A stretch of 64,000 nt of DNA from Meghimatium bilineatum (GCA_034231615.1 CM067318.1:35435382-35499381), one strand, 5' to 3'. Counted from the first letter of the stretch, positions 10,907 to 21,698 are shown. Notes: generated by a model not told the origin, from the letters alone. Numbers and translations are program-made.

Positions 10907-11005
10907 GGGTTAGATAGAGTTCACCCTTGCTGGTTTGTAGGGTTAGATAGAGTTCACCCTTGCTGGTTTGTAGGGTTAGATAGAGTTCACCCTTGCTGGT
11001 TTGTA
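10907..11005. repeat. 33-bp tandem repeat, exactly 3 copies
   Basis: Three identical 33-bp units beginning gggttagatagagttcaccc, ending where a SINE-2 begins at 11006. Identical units imply recent amplification. Confidence 0.95.
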
Positions 11006-11272
11006 GGGCCTGAAAGGGGAGCAAAGAATAGAAACACTATTTACATTCCATGTATGTATTAAGAGGCGACTAAGGAAGTTAGGCCTATGGAATGAAAGCA
11101 ATTTCATCCCAAATATGGCAAGTGATCAGAGGCTATGTTGAAGCCAGTTGTGTCAGGTCAAAATGTGCAGATATCGCAGACAAGTTGTAAACCATGATAC
11201 AATACATTTCGTTCTCTGGACTACATCCTGCTAATCTGCAGGAGTTTGATAACAAACACAGAAGAAAATAGA
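11006..11272 (+). mobile_element. SINE-2 copy, plus orientation
   Basis: Starts gggcctgaaaggggagcaaa and ends gaagaaaatagagatag. It has the gtgtcaggtc core and the ctctggactacatcctgcta segment. It is more diverged than the 10370-10650 copy. The 5' boundary lies against the 33-bp array. Confidence 0.85.
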
Positions 11273-11929
11273 GATAGACAGTAATCCCTAACAACAGCTT
11301 TTGAAAGTTGCCATTTAAGTCACAAAATTGAAGATGTTTATATTTTGTACTTTACTGGTGGATTGGGCAGACCAATCTATGATCAGATGCTATCAGATAA
11401 ATTATTTCTTTGTATTTTCATGTTTAGGTTATTGGAACCCAGCTATGTTGTGGACTACCTTATCATAGATTTCATAACCTTCTTTGTTGGACTCATTAAA
11501 CATGGCCAACTAATTTTATATTCATTCTTCTAATTATGTCAACATGATTCATATTTTAGACAAATAAATCCTGACATGCTTTCTTGTAATGTTCATTAAC
11601 ACAATGGTTTCTGAAGCCTGAGAATGAGACAAAAAGTTTTCACTACAATCATAATGAAGTTTACAGTATGTTTTGTAGTAAACTTAGTACTAAATGTTTC
11701 ATATGTTTTCCCCAGTTCTTTTTTTTTATATCTCTATTAAGGTACTTTAAAAGATAACACATTTATTTACAAAATATTACATCTGCATCACATTCAAACA
11801 GAAAATCAGAAACATCAATAATTTGAAGTGTCTTTTAATTGGGCAATGAATGAATTATATTTTATTATGTGTTTAATTTTTGCCTAAACTTACAGAATTA
11901 GAAAATCGAAAGTATTAATTGTCACAAAT
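11273..11929. other. Intronic stretch, nothing recognised
   Basis: AT-rich intron sequence of the MAM gene. A line at 11380-11410 (gatcagatgctatcagataa) resembles a single diverged unit of the array at 11930-12405. Confidence 0.4.
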
Positions 11930-12405
11930 TATATCCTCACATCTATTTCTATGATTAGACATTAAACATGGCCAATACACTATAAGACATATTATATTTT
12001 CACATTTCATTCTATGACTAGACACTATCAGACAAATTATATTCTCACATTTATCTCTATGACCAGATATTTCAGACAAACTACTGGGTATATCCTCACA
12101 TTTCATTATATGATCAAATACTATCAGATAAATTATATCATATTTATCTCTGTGATCAGATACTATCAGACAAATTATATCCTCACATTTATCTCTGTGA
12201 TCAGACACTATCAGACAAATTATATTTTCACATGTCATTCTATTATCAAATACTAGCAGAAAAACTATATTCTCACATTTATGACCAGATACTTCAGACA
12301 AATGATATCCTCACATTTCATTATATGATCAGATACTATCAGACAAATTATATCGTCATATTTATCTCTATGACCAGATACTATCAGACAAATAATGTTA
12401 TATAG
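11930..12405. repeat. Degenerate AT-rich minisatellite, period about 45 bp
   Basis: About ten imperfect units built on ctatcagacaaattatat, cctcacatttatctctatga and ccagata. It ends 25 bp before the MAM-C last exon. Open frames cross it on both strands with a repetitive product; I do not treat them as genes. Confidence 0.85.
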
Positions 12406-12429
12406 ATGGATGTCTTTGTTAAGGCATAC

Positions 12430-12514
12430 CTGAACAGTATGAAGTTCCTAACTTGAGATCATCAAGTGCAACATCACCCCTGTATCCTGAGCCTGTGATT
12501 GATTCTATGATAAT
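12430..12514 (-). CDS. MAM-C, last exon
   Basis: An 85-nt exon, phase 0 to phase 1, with acceptor ATTTGCAG and donor GTATGC. It encodes IIIESITGSGYRGDVALDDL and KLGTSYCS, the MAM end with the fourth cysteine. Same length and phases as the MAM-D equivalent at 1392-1476. Confidence 0.93.
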
Positions 12515-12755
12515 CTGCAAATATAAATTGTATACTTTTCTTTATTCTTTCATTGTACCATTAATGGTTCAATTTCATAGGCATCATTATTTGCTCTTTC
12601 ATGTATGGCATAAAAATTGTATTAAACGGTTGGAATCTGTAAAAAAACTTACCAGTGGCATGTAAACATATGCATCTGCTGAACTGCTAGTTACAATACT
12701 GTTTCTACTATCTCACATGTTTATGTTAGTCAGGGCTGTAGATACAACTTTATTA

Positions 12756-12913
12756 TTTCCTCTTCAGCATCCATTCTCAAACTCCTGTTGGAACACTGGT
12801 AGCAGGACAATGGTCCTACTAGATTTTCCAGCAGGATGTAGTCCAGAAAAATTAAATGTGTTGAGTCACGATTTTATTTGCGCAAATGGCCCGACACTTT
12901 CAACTTTGGCGGA
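12756..12913 (-). mobile_element. SINE-1 copy
   Basis: 158 bp flanked by acaactttatta (12744-12755) and acaactttacta (12914-12925), an 11/12 match. It contains the reverse complement of CGCAAATAAAA, CTGGACTACATCCTGCTGG and GGAGTTTGAGAATG. The 5' core is decayed. Confidence 0.85.
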
Positions 12914-13017
12914 ACAACTTTACTAAAAGGAAGGGCAGGTGTTCCCTATAACTTTGATGCCTATAAGACAAACATGTGACACAAAAATAAGCAATGAATG
13001 CTGTTTATCACATTTAT

Positions 13018-13751
13018 CATCATCATCATTAAGTGCCGTCTCCGCAACGAAGGTTGGCTGCAACGTATCTCCAACATCTCCTGTCTCTTGTCTTGGTGGT
13101 GCACTCTGCTAGACTGTAACCTGTCCATCGTGTAATGTTACTCTCCCACTTGTATCTCTGCCTACCTCTTGCTCGCTTCCCTTTGACTTTACCCTCAAGT
13201 AAGGTCTTCAATAGGGTGTCATGTCTTTTACTGTGTCCAAAGTATTTTATTTGCCTGATCTTTATTTCTCTTAGTAGTTCTTTCTTCATATTAAGTGTCT
13301 TTAGCACCTCTTTATTTGTTTTCTTCTCTTTCCATGATGTTCTCCCTATTCTTCTATATACCCACATCTCAAAGGCATCAATTTTGTCTTCTAATTGTTT
13401 ATTTAGTGTCCATGTTTCTGAGCCATACATTAATATGGAATAGATGTAGCATTTTATAATTCTCATTTTTAACTTGTTTGTAATTTGTTTAGATATTAAT
13501 AATTTCCTCATGCCATTGAAGGTACTTTTAGCCATTCCTATTCTCCTTTTAACTTCTGTTTCACATCTGCCATCATTTGTGACTATGTGTCCAAGATATG
13601 GATAATGTTTTACTTGTTGTAGTTTCTCTCCCTGTATGTTTATGTTTATCTCCTGTTCTTCTGTGTCTTTGCTGATTATCATGGTTTTTGTTTTTTGAAT
13701 GTTTATATCCAGTCCATATTCATTACTTGATTTATTGACATGATCTATTAG
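13018..13751 (-). mobile_element. L1 LINE insertion, 734 bp, intact 3' reading frame
   Basis: Flanked by atcacatttat at 13007-13017 and 13752-13762. The minus-strand frame is open from the 5' break to a stop at 13029. It includes the late RT and C-terminal region: KTKTMIISKD, YPYLGHIVTNDGRCETEVKR, YGSETWTLNKQLEDKIDAFE, MWVYRRIGRTSWKEKKTNKE and GKRARGRQRYKWE. The catalytic YADD part is lost by 5' truncation. The element ends GGAGACGGCACT plus an ATG-repeat tail. The open frame and clean duplication point to a relatively young insertion. Confidence 0.95.
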
Positions 13752-14207
13752 ATCACATTTATATAAGTCCTCAAATTAGTACAACATTCCATTCCATTTC
13801 TCCAGTAAGAGGATTCACGTACAACTGTAAATATAAAAGCTTACAACTATTTTGCATATAGAATTACCAGAAAAATCTCCTTATATTGTACACCAGGATA
13901 CAAAAAATGTGGCTATTTGTCCTAGCAAACTTTATTTTTCTTTACTGCTAGTGATTATAAAGACTTCAAAACCAGAATGTACACTTCCAGCTGAAAATGA
14001 CATTTTTTGCTTTGGATTTGTTGGAGGTGATGTTTACTTTGAATCAATATTATAATATGTGCTGTCAAACTAAGGATAAATATATATAACAATTAAAGAT
14101 ATTCCTACACACAAGAGTACCAAAGATAAGAAAACAACACATGTAGACCTTAAAAAAACAAAATTCTTGACAGAACACTAATTCATAATGAACATATTTT
14201 ATTTCAC

Positions 14208-14473
14208 CTGTGAATTCTGAAGCCAAGAAGCTGATGGTGGACTGAAACTGCCACTCAGCCAGTCAGTACTTTGATGACCCGAGAGTGACCACATGAGAAT
14301 TGATATCTGACCATATTTTACATAAAAGTTGAGAGTCCCAATGTCTAGTCCATTCATGCTGTACTCAAAGCTAAAGCAAGTTGCTCTTTGAGGAGGTAGT
14401 ATAAAAGTACTAATAAGTCTAGCAACATCTCCTTTAACCCGTGGTAACGAAGCCTCAGAGTAGATGTAGTGAC
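14208..14473 (-). CDS. MAM-C, fused middle exon
   Basis: A 266-nt exon, phase 1 to phase 0, with acceptor TGAATAG and donor GTGAAA. It encodes GHYIYSEASLPRVKGDVARL, ATCFSFEYSMNG, GTLNFYVKYG and WLQNSQ. It corresponds to the two MAM-D exons 3902-3996 and 3407-3574 joined without an intron. Confidence 0.93.
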
Positions 14474-14564
14474 CTATTCATAAAATAAAAAATTAAATAA
14501 ATATAACAAAATAGCTTCAAGGATTTTGTGGTAAATTATCTGGATGCAAAAATAATACTGGACT

Positions 14565-15424
14565 GTCCTCCTGACTGCTCAATGTTCTATCATTTAGCCT
14601 ATAGTTATTATGAGACTTGGCTGTCCTCCTGACTGCTCAATGTTCTATCATTTAGCCTATAGTTATTATGAGACTTGGCTGTCCTCCTGACTGCTCAATG
14701 TTCTATCATTTAGCCTATAGTTATTATGAGACTTGGCTGCCCTCTTGACTGCTCAATGTTCTATCATTTAGCCTATAGCTATTATGAGACTTGGCTGCCC
14801 TCCTGACTGCTCAATGTTCTATCATTTAGCCTATAGTTATTATGAGACTTGGCTGTCCTCCTGACTGCTCAATGTTCTATCATTTAGCCTATAGTTATTA
14901 TGAGACTTGGCTGCCCTCTTGACTGCTCAATGTTCTATCATTTAGCCTATAGATATTATGAGACTTGGCTGCCCTCCTGACTGCTCAATGTTCTATCATT
15001 TAGCCTATAGTTATTATGAGACTTGGCTGTCCTCCTGACTGCTCAATGTTCTATCATTTAGCCTATAGTTATTATGAGACTTGGCTGTCCTCCTGACTGC
15101 TCAATGTTCTATCATTTAGCCTATGGTTATTATGAGACTTGGCTGTCCTCCTGACTGCTCAATGTTCTATCATTTAGCCTATAGTTATTATGAGACTTGG
15201 CTGTCCTCCTGACTGCTCAATGTTCTATCATTTAGCCTATAGTTATTATGAGACTTGGCTGTCCTCCTGACTGCTCAATGTTCTATCATTTAGCCTATAG
15301 TTATTATGAGACTTGGCTGTCCTCCTGACTGCTCAATGTTCTATCATTTAGCCTATAGTTATTATGAGACTTGGCTGTCCTCCTGACTGCTCAATGTTCT
15401 ATCATTTAGCCTATAGTTATTATG
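14565..15424. repeat. 58-bp satellite array, about 15 copies
   Basis: Unit gactgctcaatgttctatca plus tttagcctatagttattatg plus agacttggctgtcctcct. Starts fall exactly every 58 bp from 14573 to 15385. Units differ at only a few sites (gtcctcct versus gccctctt; agttatt versus agctatt), forming recurring variants. It lies in an intron of the MAM gene. Confidence 0.97.
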
Positions 15425-15499
15425 AAGGCTTACTCTTGAAAAGTGGAAATTGTCATATCTTGTACAAATGAAACATGTATCTATTTCTCTATTATATTC

Positions 15500-15656
15500 T
15501 TCTTTTTCAGCGTTCATTCTCAAACTCCCGCTGGATTTCTCTTGTAACAGGACAATGGTCCTACAAGATTTCCAGTTGAATATAGTCCAGAGAATGGAAA
15601 TGCGTTGTGTTGTCGTTTTATTTGCGCCAATGGCCCAACACATCCATCTTCGGCAG
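15500..15656 (-). mobile_element. SINE-1 copy with perfect 12-bp target duplication
   Basis: Flanked by tctattatattc at 15488-15499 and 15657-15668, so it is defined as 157 bp. Minus strand begins CTGCCGAAGATGGATGTG and ends TGAACGCTGAAAAAGAAG. This is the best reference copy for SINE-1 boundaries. Confidence 0.93.
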
Positions 15657-15699
15657 TCTATTATATTCAATTTCAGAAGTGTCTACTTTCAACTACTTA

Positions 15700-16020
15700 T
15701 CTTCTTCTTTTTCTACATTTATTATCATACTACTGCTGGTTAGCAGAATGGAGTTCATTGTGTTAAGGCTTACAGCCTCACAATGCTACCTGCAACTTTT
15801 GGTCTGACACATCTGACTTCGGCACAGCTCCTGGGTAACTTTGACCTATGAGGTGGGGTATTCCAATATCACCTCCAAACCTCCTTAGCTACCTCTTACA
15901 ACATACATGGCACCTCACAGTTTTGTTATTCTTTAATAACAAAACTTTCTATCAAGTGGTTGAGAATCTCGTCTCATAATCATGTACATCCTTTTCAGGT
16001 TCCTGCAATGTATGGGCATC
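15700..16020 (-). mobile_element. Diverged SINE-2 copy
   Basis: Retains the reverse complements of CAGAAGTCGGATGTGTCAGG-like core (ctgacacatctgacttcggc), of AGGAGGTTATGGGAT-like text (acctccttagctacc) and of the 5' end (ttcaggttcctgcaatgtat). An extra stretch near 15940-15990 interrupts it. Confidence 0.7.
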
Positions 16021-16169
16021 CTCCATCCATAATTGTTGTATTCATATGCTCAGATATAAAGATAAATACTATTTTATGATGGAGGATTAAATTATGTAAT
16101 ATAATCTGAATTTCTCAATTTTTTTGCCATAGATGTTCTGGTTGTCAGTAAAACTTATACTACACTTAC

Positions 16170-16310
16170 CTGAGGTGTTTTGAAATGTAAAATCATTAGT
16201 TGGCCCAGTATATAGTGAGCTTGTGTTTCCTTGAAAGATGATCCAATCAAACTGGTCGCCATCATCATTCATCCAAGTACAAAGGTCTTCTTGCTCAAAA
16301 TCACAAGTTC
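16170..16310 (-). CDS. MAM-C, first exon
   Basis: A 141-nt exon, phase 1 to phase 1, with acceptor AAATAG and donor GTAAGT. It encodes TCDFEQEDLCTW, DDGDQFDWIIFQG and YTGPTNDFTFQNTSG. It follows MAM-B's end exon in frame (SPG|TCDFE) with almost no linker. Confidence 0.93.
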
Positions 16311-16376
16311 CTATTTATAAAATGTTGAAAAATTGTGTTTTATTTTAAATAAATAAATTATTAAAAATAAAGGTAA

Positions 16377-16742
16377 AAGTAAAGATTACGTCTTCACTGT
16401 GCTATAAATAGCACACTGTTTACATTTTTTACCTAGCTGAAGTCATGGATTTCTGTGTAACACCGCTGAAATTAATGGATGTCATGACATCACATCTGAC
16501 AAAAACATCAACCACATTTAGAATTATAACTTTTATAACTAATTTATTTTTTAATTTATAACTAATCCTAACCCCCATCCCTCATGTAACCCCATCCCTC
16601 ATGTAAATACTAATTACATATTAATATGCTTTTTCAATTAATATACCTTAATTTTAAATACAAATTCTATTCATCACGCTGGAAAGGTTAGGTAATACCT
16701 CGAAACTAGAACAAAGGTCACAATGAAGACTTATACTTTACT
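16377..16742. mobile_element. MITE with terminal inverted repeats, copy 1
   Basis: Left end aagtaaagattacgtcttca and right end tgaagacttatactttactt are imperfect inverted repeats of about 25 bp. An internal palindromic motif gtgctataaatagcacac follows the left end. A homologous element in inverted orientation is at 26782-27147. No ORF; probably a non-autonomous DNA transposon of unknown superfamily. Confidence 0.75.
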
Positions 16743-16962
16743 TGCGCCAAAATAAATATATTACATTAATTTATTCCATGAATTTTGGATTTAGAAATAA
16801 CCATTATATGTATGTATAATACCTTATAATTAATGAACACATACCCCTGGTAATTTTGTTTGTTAATTTGATTATACCCCACTATGTGTGCTCATAAAAT
16901 GCTACAGAAATGACCATATGATAAAAAAAATAAACTATTTTACAACCTTTATCTACATTTAC

Positions 16963-17065
16963 CTGGAGATCTACAAACTGCAGTAGAATATGAAATATCA
17001 TCCAAGGACATTGTTCCTCCTGCATTTGCAAAACTTGCAGCATGAAGGTAGGCTTGAAGCACAAC
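16963..17065 (-). CDS. MAM-B, last exon
   Basis: A 103-nt exon, phase 0 to phase 1, with acceptor AATTTCAG and donor GTAAAT. It encodes VVLQAYLHAASFANAGGTMS, LDDISYSTAVCRSPG. It is 18 nt longer than the other MAM last exons, and the usual D(I/V)A before LDD is replaced by GTMS. Confidence 0.88.
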
Positions 17066-17124
17066 CTGAAATTGATGTCAATCACAATGGAATGATTTAT
17101 TAATTAGAGACAATGGGTATTATG

Positions 17125-17450
17125 TAACTGACCGTGGAGGTCATGTAGCATAGTGTTTAGTACATTGACTTCACATCTGAGTGGTCCTGGGTTCATTATG
17201 TAAGGTTCCTGGATTCAGTTAAGGCATAAATGTTTTTCAAATTGCAACAACTCTCCGGTCGATCCAGCCTTAACTCGGTACGAGATTAATCCAGGAAGTA
17301 GGGGCATAAAGACTGTGAAAGAGAGGAGATGGATACTGCCCTTATATAGCAGAGCCACAGAAATGTGAGATTGCTAAAATCTCACACCAATATGGCATTA
17401 ATAAATGCTATGGGTTTACTTCACCTTTCTTTTACAGGTACTTTTTTTAC
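17125..17450 (+). mobile_element. SINE-4, tRNA-derived
   Basis: The head has tRNA-like promoter boxes: tagcatagtgtttag (box A-like) and gggttcattatg (decayed box B). The body contains actctccggtcgatccagcc and aggagatggatactgccctt. It ends gcattaataaatgctatggg plus a T/C-rich tail. A 5'-truncated copy lies at 57765-57960. Confidence 0.75.
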
Positions 17451-17609
17451 AGGAATAATGAAAAACAGTTTAGGCCCTAGGCTATATACACATACCGGTA
17501 GATAGGCAAAGTAGTATATGCATACACATAGTTTATATTTACATAATCTATTGATTTTGCTTCAAGTTATGTAATGAAATTTAAAAATATAGGCCTAATA
17601 CTTCATTTT

Positions 17610-18503
17610 GTCATGTGACGTATTCCTTCCAGAACGTTGTCTTCCCAATGAACTCTCTGAACCTCTCTCTGTCTTGGGCGATGTGGCTTGCATTTTCTAG
17701 CGATGTATTCATATTACCTTTAATGTCGTCAGTCCATCGTCTTCTTGGTCTGCCCCTTCTCCTCTTCCCAGGTACTCTTCCCTCCATTATTTGTCTTTCT
17801 AAACAGTTATGTCTCTTTATATGACCAAACAGGCGTAGTTTTCTTTTTGTTATTGTGTTTAGTAACCAACACTCTGGAATATTCAGTGTGTTTATAATAT
17901 CTGAGTTTCTGATTTTATCCTTCCATGATATTCTAAGTATCTTTCTGTAGCATTTCAGCTCGAAGGCGTTGATCTTCTTTGCCGCTGTTTTACTTAGAGT
18001 CCATGTTTCACAGCCGTATGTTGCAACCGGAAAAATAAAAGTTCGTAACATCAGCACTTTCGTTTCTATTTTGTTGTTTTTCCATATGTTTTTCAGCAGT
18101 GTTATTTTGCAATATGCCATTGCCAATCTCTTCCTTATTTCTGCCATGCAGTCTCCTGCACCGTTGATGTTTGCTCCTAAGTATTCAAATTTATCCACAC
18201 ATTCTATCTCGGTATTGTCTATTCTGATTTTTGGTTGTTGTGTTGTTATATCTGTTGACATGATTTTTGTTTTCTGCGTGTTTAAATACAAATTTTGTGC
18301 TTCGCTATATTTCTTTGTGTTCTTGATTAGTTGTTCCAATCCTTTTATATCATTTGAAAGAAGTACTGTGTCGTCTGCGTAGCGTAGTTCCGGGATTAGG
18401 AATCCACCTATGTTTAAAGGGTGGTAGTCAGTGTTGTGTATGTCTTCTCTCACGTTCCTCATTATACTTTCAGCGTAGATGTTGAACAGGTATGGGGAGA
18501 GTG
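17610..18503 (-). mobile_element. L2 LINE insertion, 894 bp, with open RT frame
   Basis: Flanked by acttcatttt at 17600-17609 and 18504-18513. The minus-strand frame is open from LSPYLFNIYAES through LRYADDTVLLSN (intact catalytic YADD), KFEYLGANINGAGD, YGCETWTLSKTAAKKINAFE, CYRKILRISWKDKIRNSD and RGRPRRRWTDD to EYVT and a stop at 17611-17613. The element ends one base after the stop, so it has essentially no 3' UTR. The apparent start codon (ATG AAG T) lies in the target duplication, so it is not a real start. Confidence 0.95.
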
Positions 18504-18513
18504 ACTTCATTTT

Positions 18514-18966
18514 ACTTAACTTAATACAATGTTCTAGCTACTAGAATTTAATGTGATAGGTTCTCCTTTTTGTAGGCCCTAATTGCTGCTTCAAGAACAC
18601 TTATATAGGCCTATTTTCAAAACAATATTTTGTAGTATTTTCTAAACATACAAATTTCTTTTAATTATTTTTCCTTTTCATTAAGTCCCTTAGATCCTTA
18701 GCTCAAATAAATCTAAGATTTATTACTGAAGGCAGAGTACACTTTAATCTCCTAAGGCATGATAGGGCCTATGTTATAACAATAAGCTATTGACTTTAGA
18801 GCATTTCATCTATGGTTATGCCTATGATTGCCACCCGTTTTTTAACATAGCCTAGGCCTACATGTAGGAGTGATTGAAGATGTGACGAATAAACTTTAAA
18901 CTTTTAATGATGCTGTAACTTGTGGGAGTGTAAATTGATGTTCTAAGAAATGTTACATCATCGTTA
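18514..18966. other. Intronic stretch, nothing recognised
   Basis: AT-rich with several taggcctat-type motifs. No coding or repeat signal that I can support. Confidence 0.4.
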
Positions 18967-19095
18967 AGCATGTCATGTGACGTATTCTTTCCAGAACGCA
19001 GTCTTTCTTATGAATCTCATGAAGTCACTGGGGTCTCTGGCAAGTTGTCCCGCCTCCTCTAGCATGTGTTTCTGGATCTTTATTGTCCAACGACA
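18967..19095 (-). mobile_element. L2 LINE, short 3' fragment
   Basis: Minus strand reads MLEEAGQLARDPSDFMRFIR then KTAFWKEYVT and stop, matching the end of 17610-18503. Like that copy, the similarity stops directly after the stop codon (catgtcatgtgacgtattc). Confidence 0.85.
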
Positions 19096-19227
19096 TAAAT
19101 TGGTAGTGTATTCTATTCAGGGCATAGGGCCTATACATCAACCCAGCATTTATTGGCTGTAATGTCCAACGTCCATAGTGACCTATGTTCAACGACATAG
19201 GACCAATTAAGTATAGATATCTAAAAT

Positions 19228-19345
19228 ATCTTCTGCGTTCATTCTCAAAATTTTGCTAGTTATTAACAGGATGTTAGTTGGAGAACGGAACGCGTTGTAT
19301 AATCGTCTATTAGCCTGTGCCTACCACTAGACGTGACAGATAGAT
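19228..19345 (-). mobile_element. SINE-1/SINE-2 type remnant
   Basis: Contains ctgcgttcattctcaaaatt, an acaggatgttagttggagaa segment equivalent to the CTGGACTACATCCTG region, and a decayed core. Too diverged to assign to one family. Confidence 0.55.
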
Positions 19346-19894
19346 GATTGTTCAAATACATGTGTTCCACTCAAATTTGCAAACAATTACAATAGCAGTT
19401 ACCACACTGACATGATTCTTGATTAGAAACTATCACCGTGTACACCGTAGCCTCCTCATAATCAATCATAAAAGTCTAAAAAGTACTCCATTTTCCTGCT
19501 CCAGCGTCCTCATCCATTTCTAATGTTGTTTGCACGCAAACTTCTAGTCAGATGGTGATCACGTGATCTTTCAAGAAATAACAAACTTTCCCCCGTCAAC
19601 TCTGGTCACTCCCGTTTATATCACATGTGCATAGGAGCCCAAGTATTTCATACCACCCAATGGGGTATCGTGTTTTAAAAAACAATGGGGTGTCTGTTAC
19701 AGTGTTCGTTTATTAAAAATAAAAAGCACTATGAGGCATCTGGAGGACATTTATTAATTACATGTTTGTTTTCAAATTTTAAAAAAATTACTGGGGCTGT
19801 AGTAAACTATATGAATATGCGGTAAATTAAAACGCAAGAAATAAAGTTATGGACAACAGATAGAAACAGTTTTAATTGCCTAGTCTATATGAAA

Positions 19895-20187
19895 TATAGA
19901 CTATATCTATATCTTTCATTAGACAAAGGCGTTGGACTTACATCGGCCATGTTCTCAGAATGAACAGCCTAAGAATTCCCCAGCAATCACTATATTGGGT
20001 GCCACCTGGAGTAAGAAGAAGAGGGAGACCTAGAGAAACTCTACGAAGAACCATTAATAGAGAAGGCATGTCAATGAACCTAAACAACACGCAACAATTG
20101 AAAGACCTGGCAACACAAAGACAGAAATGGAAGGCTATGGTTTCTGCCCTATGCGCCGCCAATGGCCCTGGGGGAACATAACATACC
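19895..20187 (+). mobile_element. L5 LINE tail with perfect 13-bp target duplication
   Basis: Flanked by agtctatatgaaa at 19882-19894 and 20188-20200. It encodes RRWTYIGHVLRMNSLRIPQQ, RRRGRPRETLRRTINREGMS and WKAMVSALCAANGPGGT then stop. It is the C-terminal end of a non-LTR ORF2, 293 bp, 5'-truncated. Confidence 0.93.
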
Positions 20188-20639
20188 AGTCTATATGAAA
20201 CGGCGATAGCTTGGTTGATAGTGACCTTGCTTACTATCACCAGTTACCAGCGTGTCAGGTTTGATACAACGTAGTGGTAAAAAAGAAAATTTACAATACG
20301 GTCATCTGTATCTATATTCCCAATTTTTAATATTATGTGCAGTTTCATTCGCGCAGTTGTCGTGTCATCACGTCACTAGTAGATCCTGTTGTCAGAAAAA
20401 AAATGACTACTTTAATAGGAGATATATGTTTCCTGAGCTTACCAACTACAAATAAAGATACGCAGTATCTATTTTCACAGTCTCTGGGACTGCTGCCAGT
20501 TGCATTGATCTGCACACTACCCACTAGGCTGGAGGCTCTCAGTGGGAGGCGCGCAGATGGATGCATCCGGCAGCAGTCCTAGCTACTGTATGAGTACTGC
20601 ATCTTTATCGATTCGATATTTATGTTAACACTGCTATCT

Positions 20640-20830
20640 GTTCCTATTTCGTGTCGTTCAATAATGTATGAACAGCTTTTTCCAACTTACGGTTTGTTTC
20701 GTTAAAATGTAGGTACAGCTTCTCGTGCCCATATTTCGTTTCGTTACATAATGCATGATCAGAATTTTCTAGTTTATGGTTTAAGGTTTGTTTCGTTCAA
20801 ATGTTGATATAGCTTTCCGTATTGAACACC
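20640..20830. repeat. Imperfect tandem duplication, period about 107 bp
   Basis: Two copies built on tatttcgtgtcgttcaataa / tatttcgtttcgttacataa and ggtttgtttcgttaaaatgt / ggtttgtttcgttcaaatgt. No coding evidence. Confidence 0.75.
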
Positions 20831-21164
20831 TTCCCCACTCCCACAAAAATCCAGGTCGTAATTTCTATTCTGACACAACTGCCTCTTCAGATGTGAATGG
20901 GTACCTGACGAATGAGTTGGGAAAAGTAAACACAGCAAGAGATGATCTCTCTGCATTAATTGTTATGTGTGAATTTTTGGCTACGTTTTTACTCCTTGAT
21001 ACGTGTCCCTATTGACCGTAATGTAGAAAAAGTCATTGTTGTTTTCTTTATATTTTTTTTACATTTCTCACTGATATTAGTTTTACTATTTAAAATTTAT
21101 ATTAGTTACCATTGATAATAGTAATACATTATCATAGTTGTTATGATAAACAACACAATTTTAA

Positions 21165-21256
21165 GTCTGACGGGAATTGAACCAGTTCCGTTCTAGCGGC
21201 ACCGGATTGCATTGCAACTCAAATAAACAGGTAGGTTTTCCGTACTTGATCAACCA
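21165..21256 (-). mobile_element. tRNA-like SINE head, copy 1
   Basis: The reverse complement contains GGTTCAATTCCCGTC, a perfect box B with its arm, preceded at tRNA-like distance by TTTGAGTTGCAATGC in the D-arm position. The same unit recurs at 48027-48120. It does not fold as a complete tRNA, so I call it tRNA-derived repeat rather than a tRNA gene. Confidence 0.65.
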
Positions 21257-21479
21257 TATCCCCCCAAAAAGATGTGATCTTGTCAAGATATTCAACCTGC
21301 GTACTCAAGTCACTGAGAACGAATCAATCACGGCGAGGATTATTACAACAACAACGAACATCCCGCTATACCCTGAAAGATTTACTGAACGGAGATCTAA
21401 GCACATACGGACATGGCCGGTATGCCAAGAGGATAATCAACATACCTAATACTTACTGATGCAACTAATTCTCAATAGG

Positions 21480-21640
21480 CCTACATCTCGGACTACACTG
21501 TCCGGTCACGACCCATAAAGCTTTAGAATGCTTCGAGGCACTGTTTCCAGGCTGCACCACTACGAGTTGCTTTAATGATCTTAGTTACCTACTAACCCTT
21601 GCGTTGAACAATCGAGAGCAATGCAAATCCCTTTGCAACC
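21480..21640 (-). mobile_element. Fragment related to the 5' end of the composite retroelement
   Basis: tttccaggctgcacc, gatcttagttacctactaac and agagcaatgcaaatcccttt parallel tttccagggtgcacc, gatcttggttatctgctaac and agagcaatgcgttcccttt at 9480-9565. It is diverged and lacks the repeats and the 3' module. Confidence 0.7.
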
Positions 21641-21698
21641 GTGAAAGAAATATAAGCTTAAATTTGTAGCATATGTAAAAGCAAGTATAAACCATTAC

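Noticed and set aside
11915-12301. 128-codon minus frame and 80-codon plus frame
   Set aside because: Repetitive products of the 45-bp minisatellite.
13135-13443. 102-codon plus-strand frame
   Set aside because: Antisense shadow of the L1 LINE frame.
14565-15424. CRISPR-like regular repeats
   Set aside because: Units are contiguous with no unique spacers, in a eukaryotic intron; this is a satellite.
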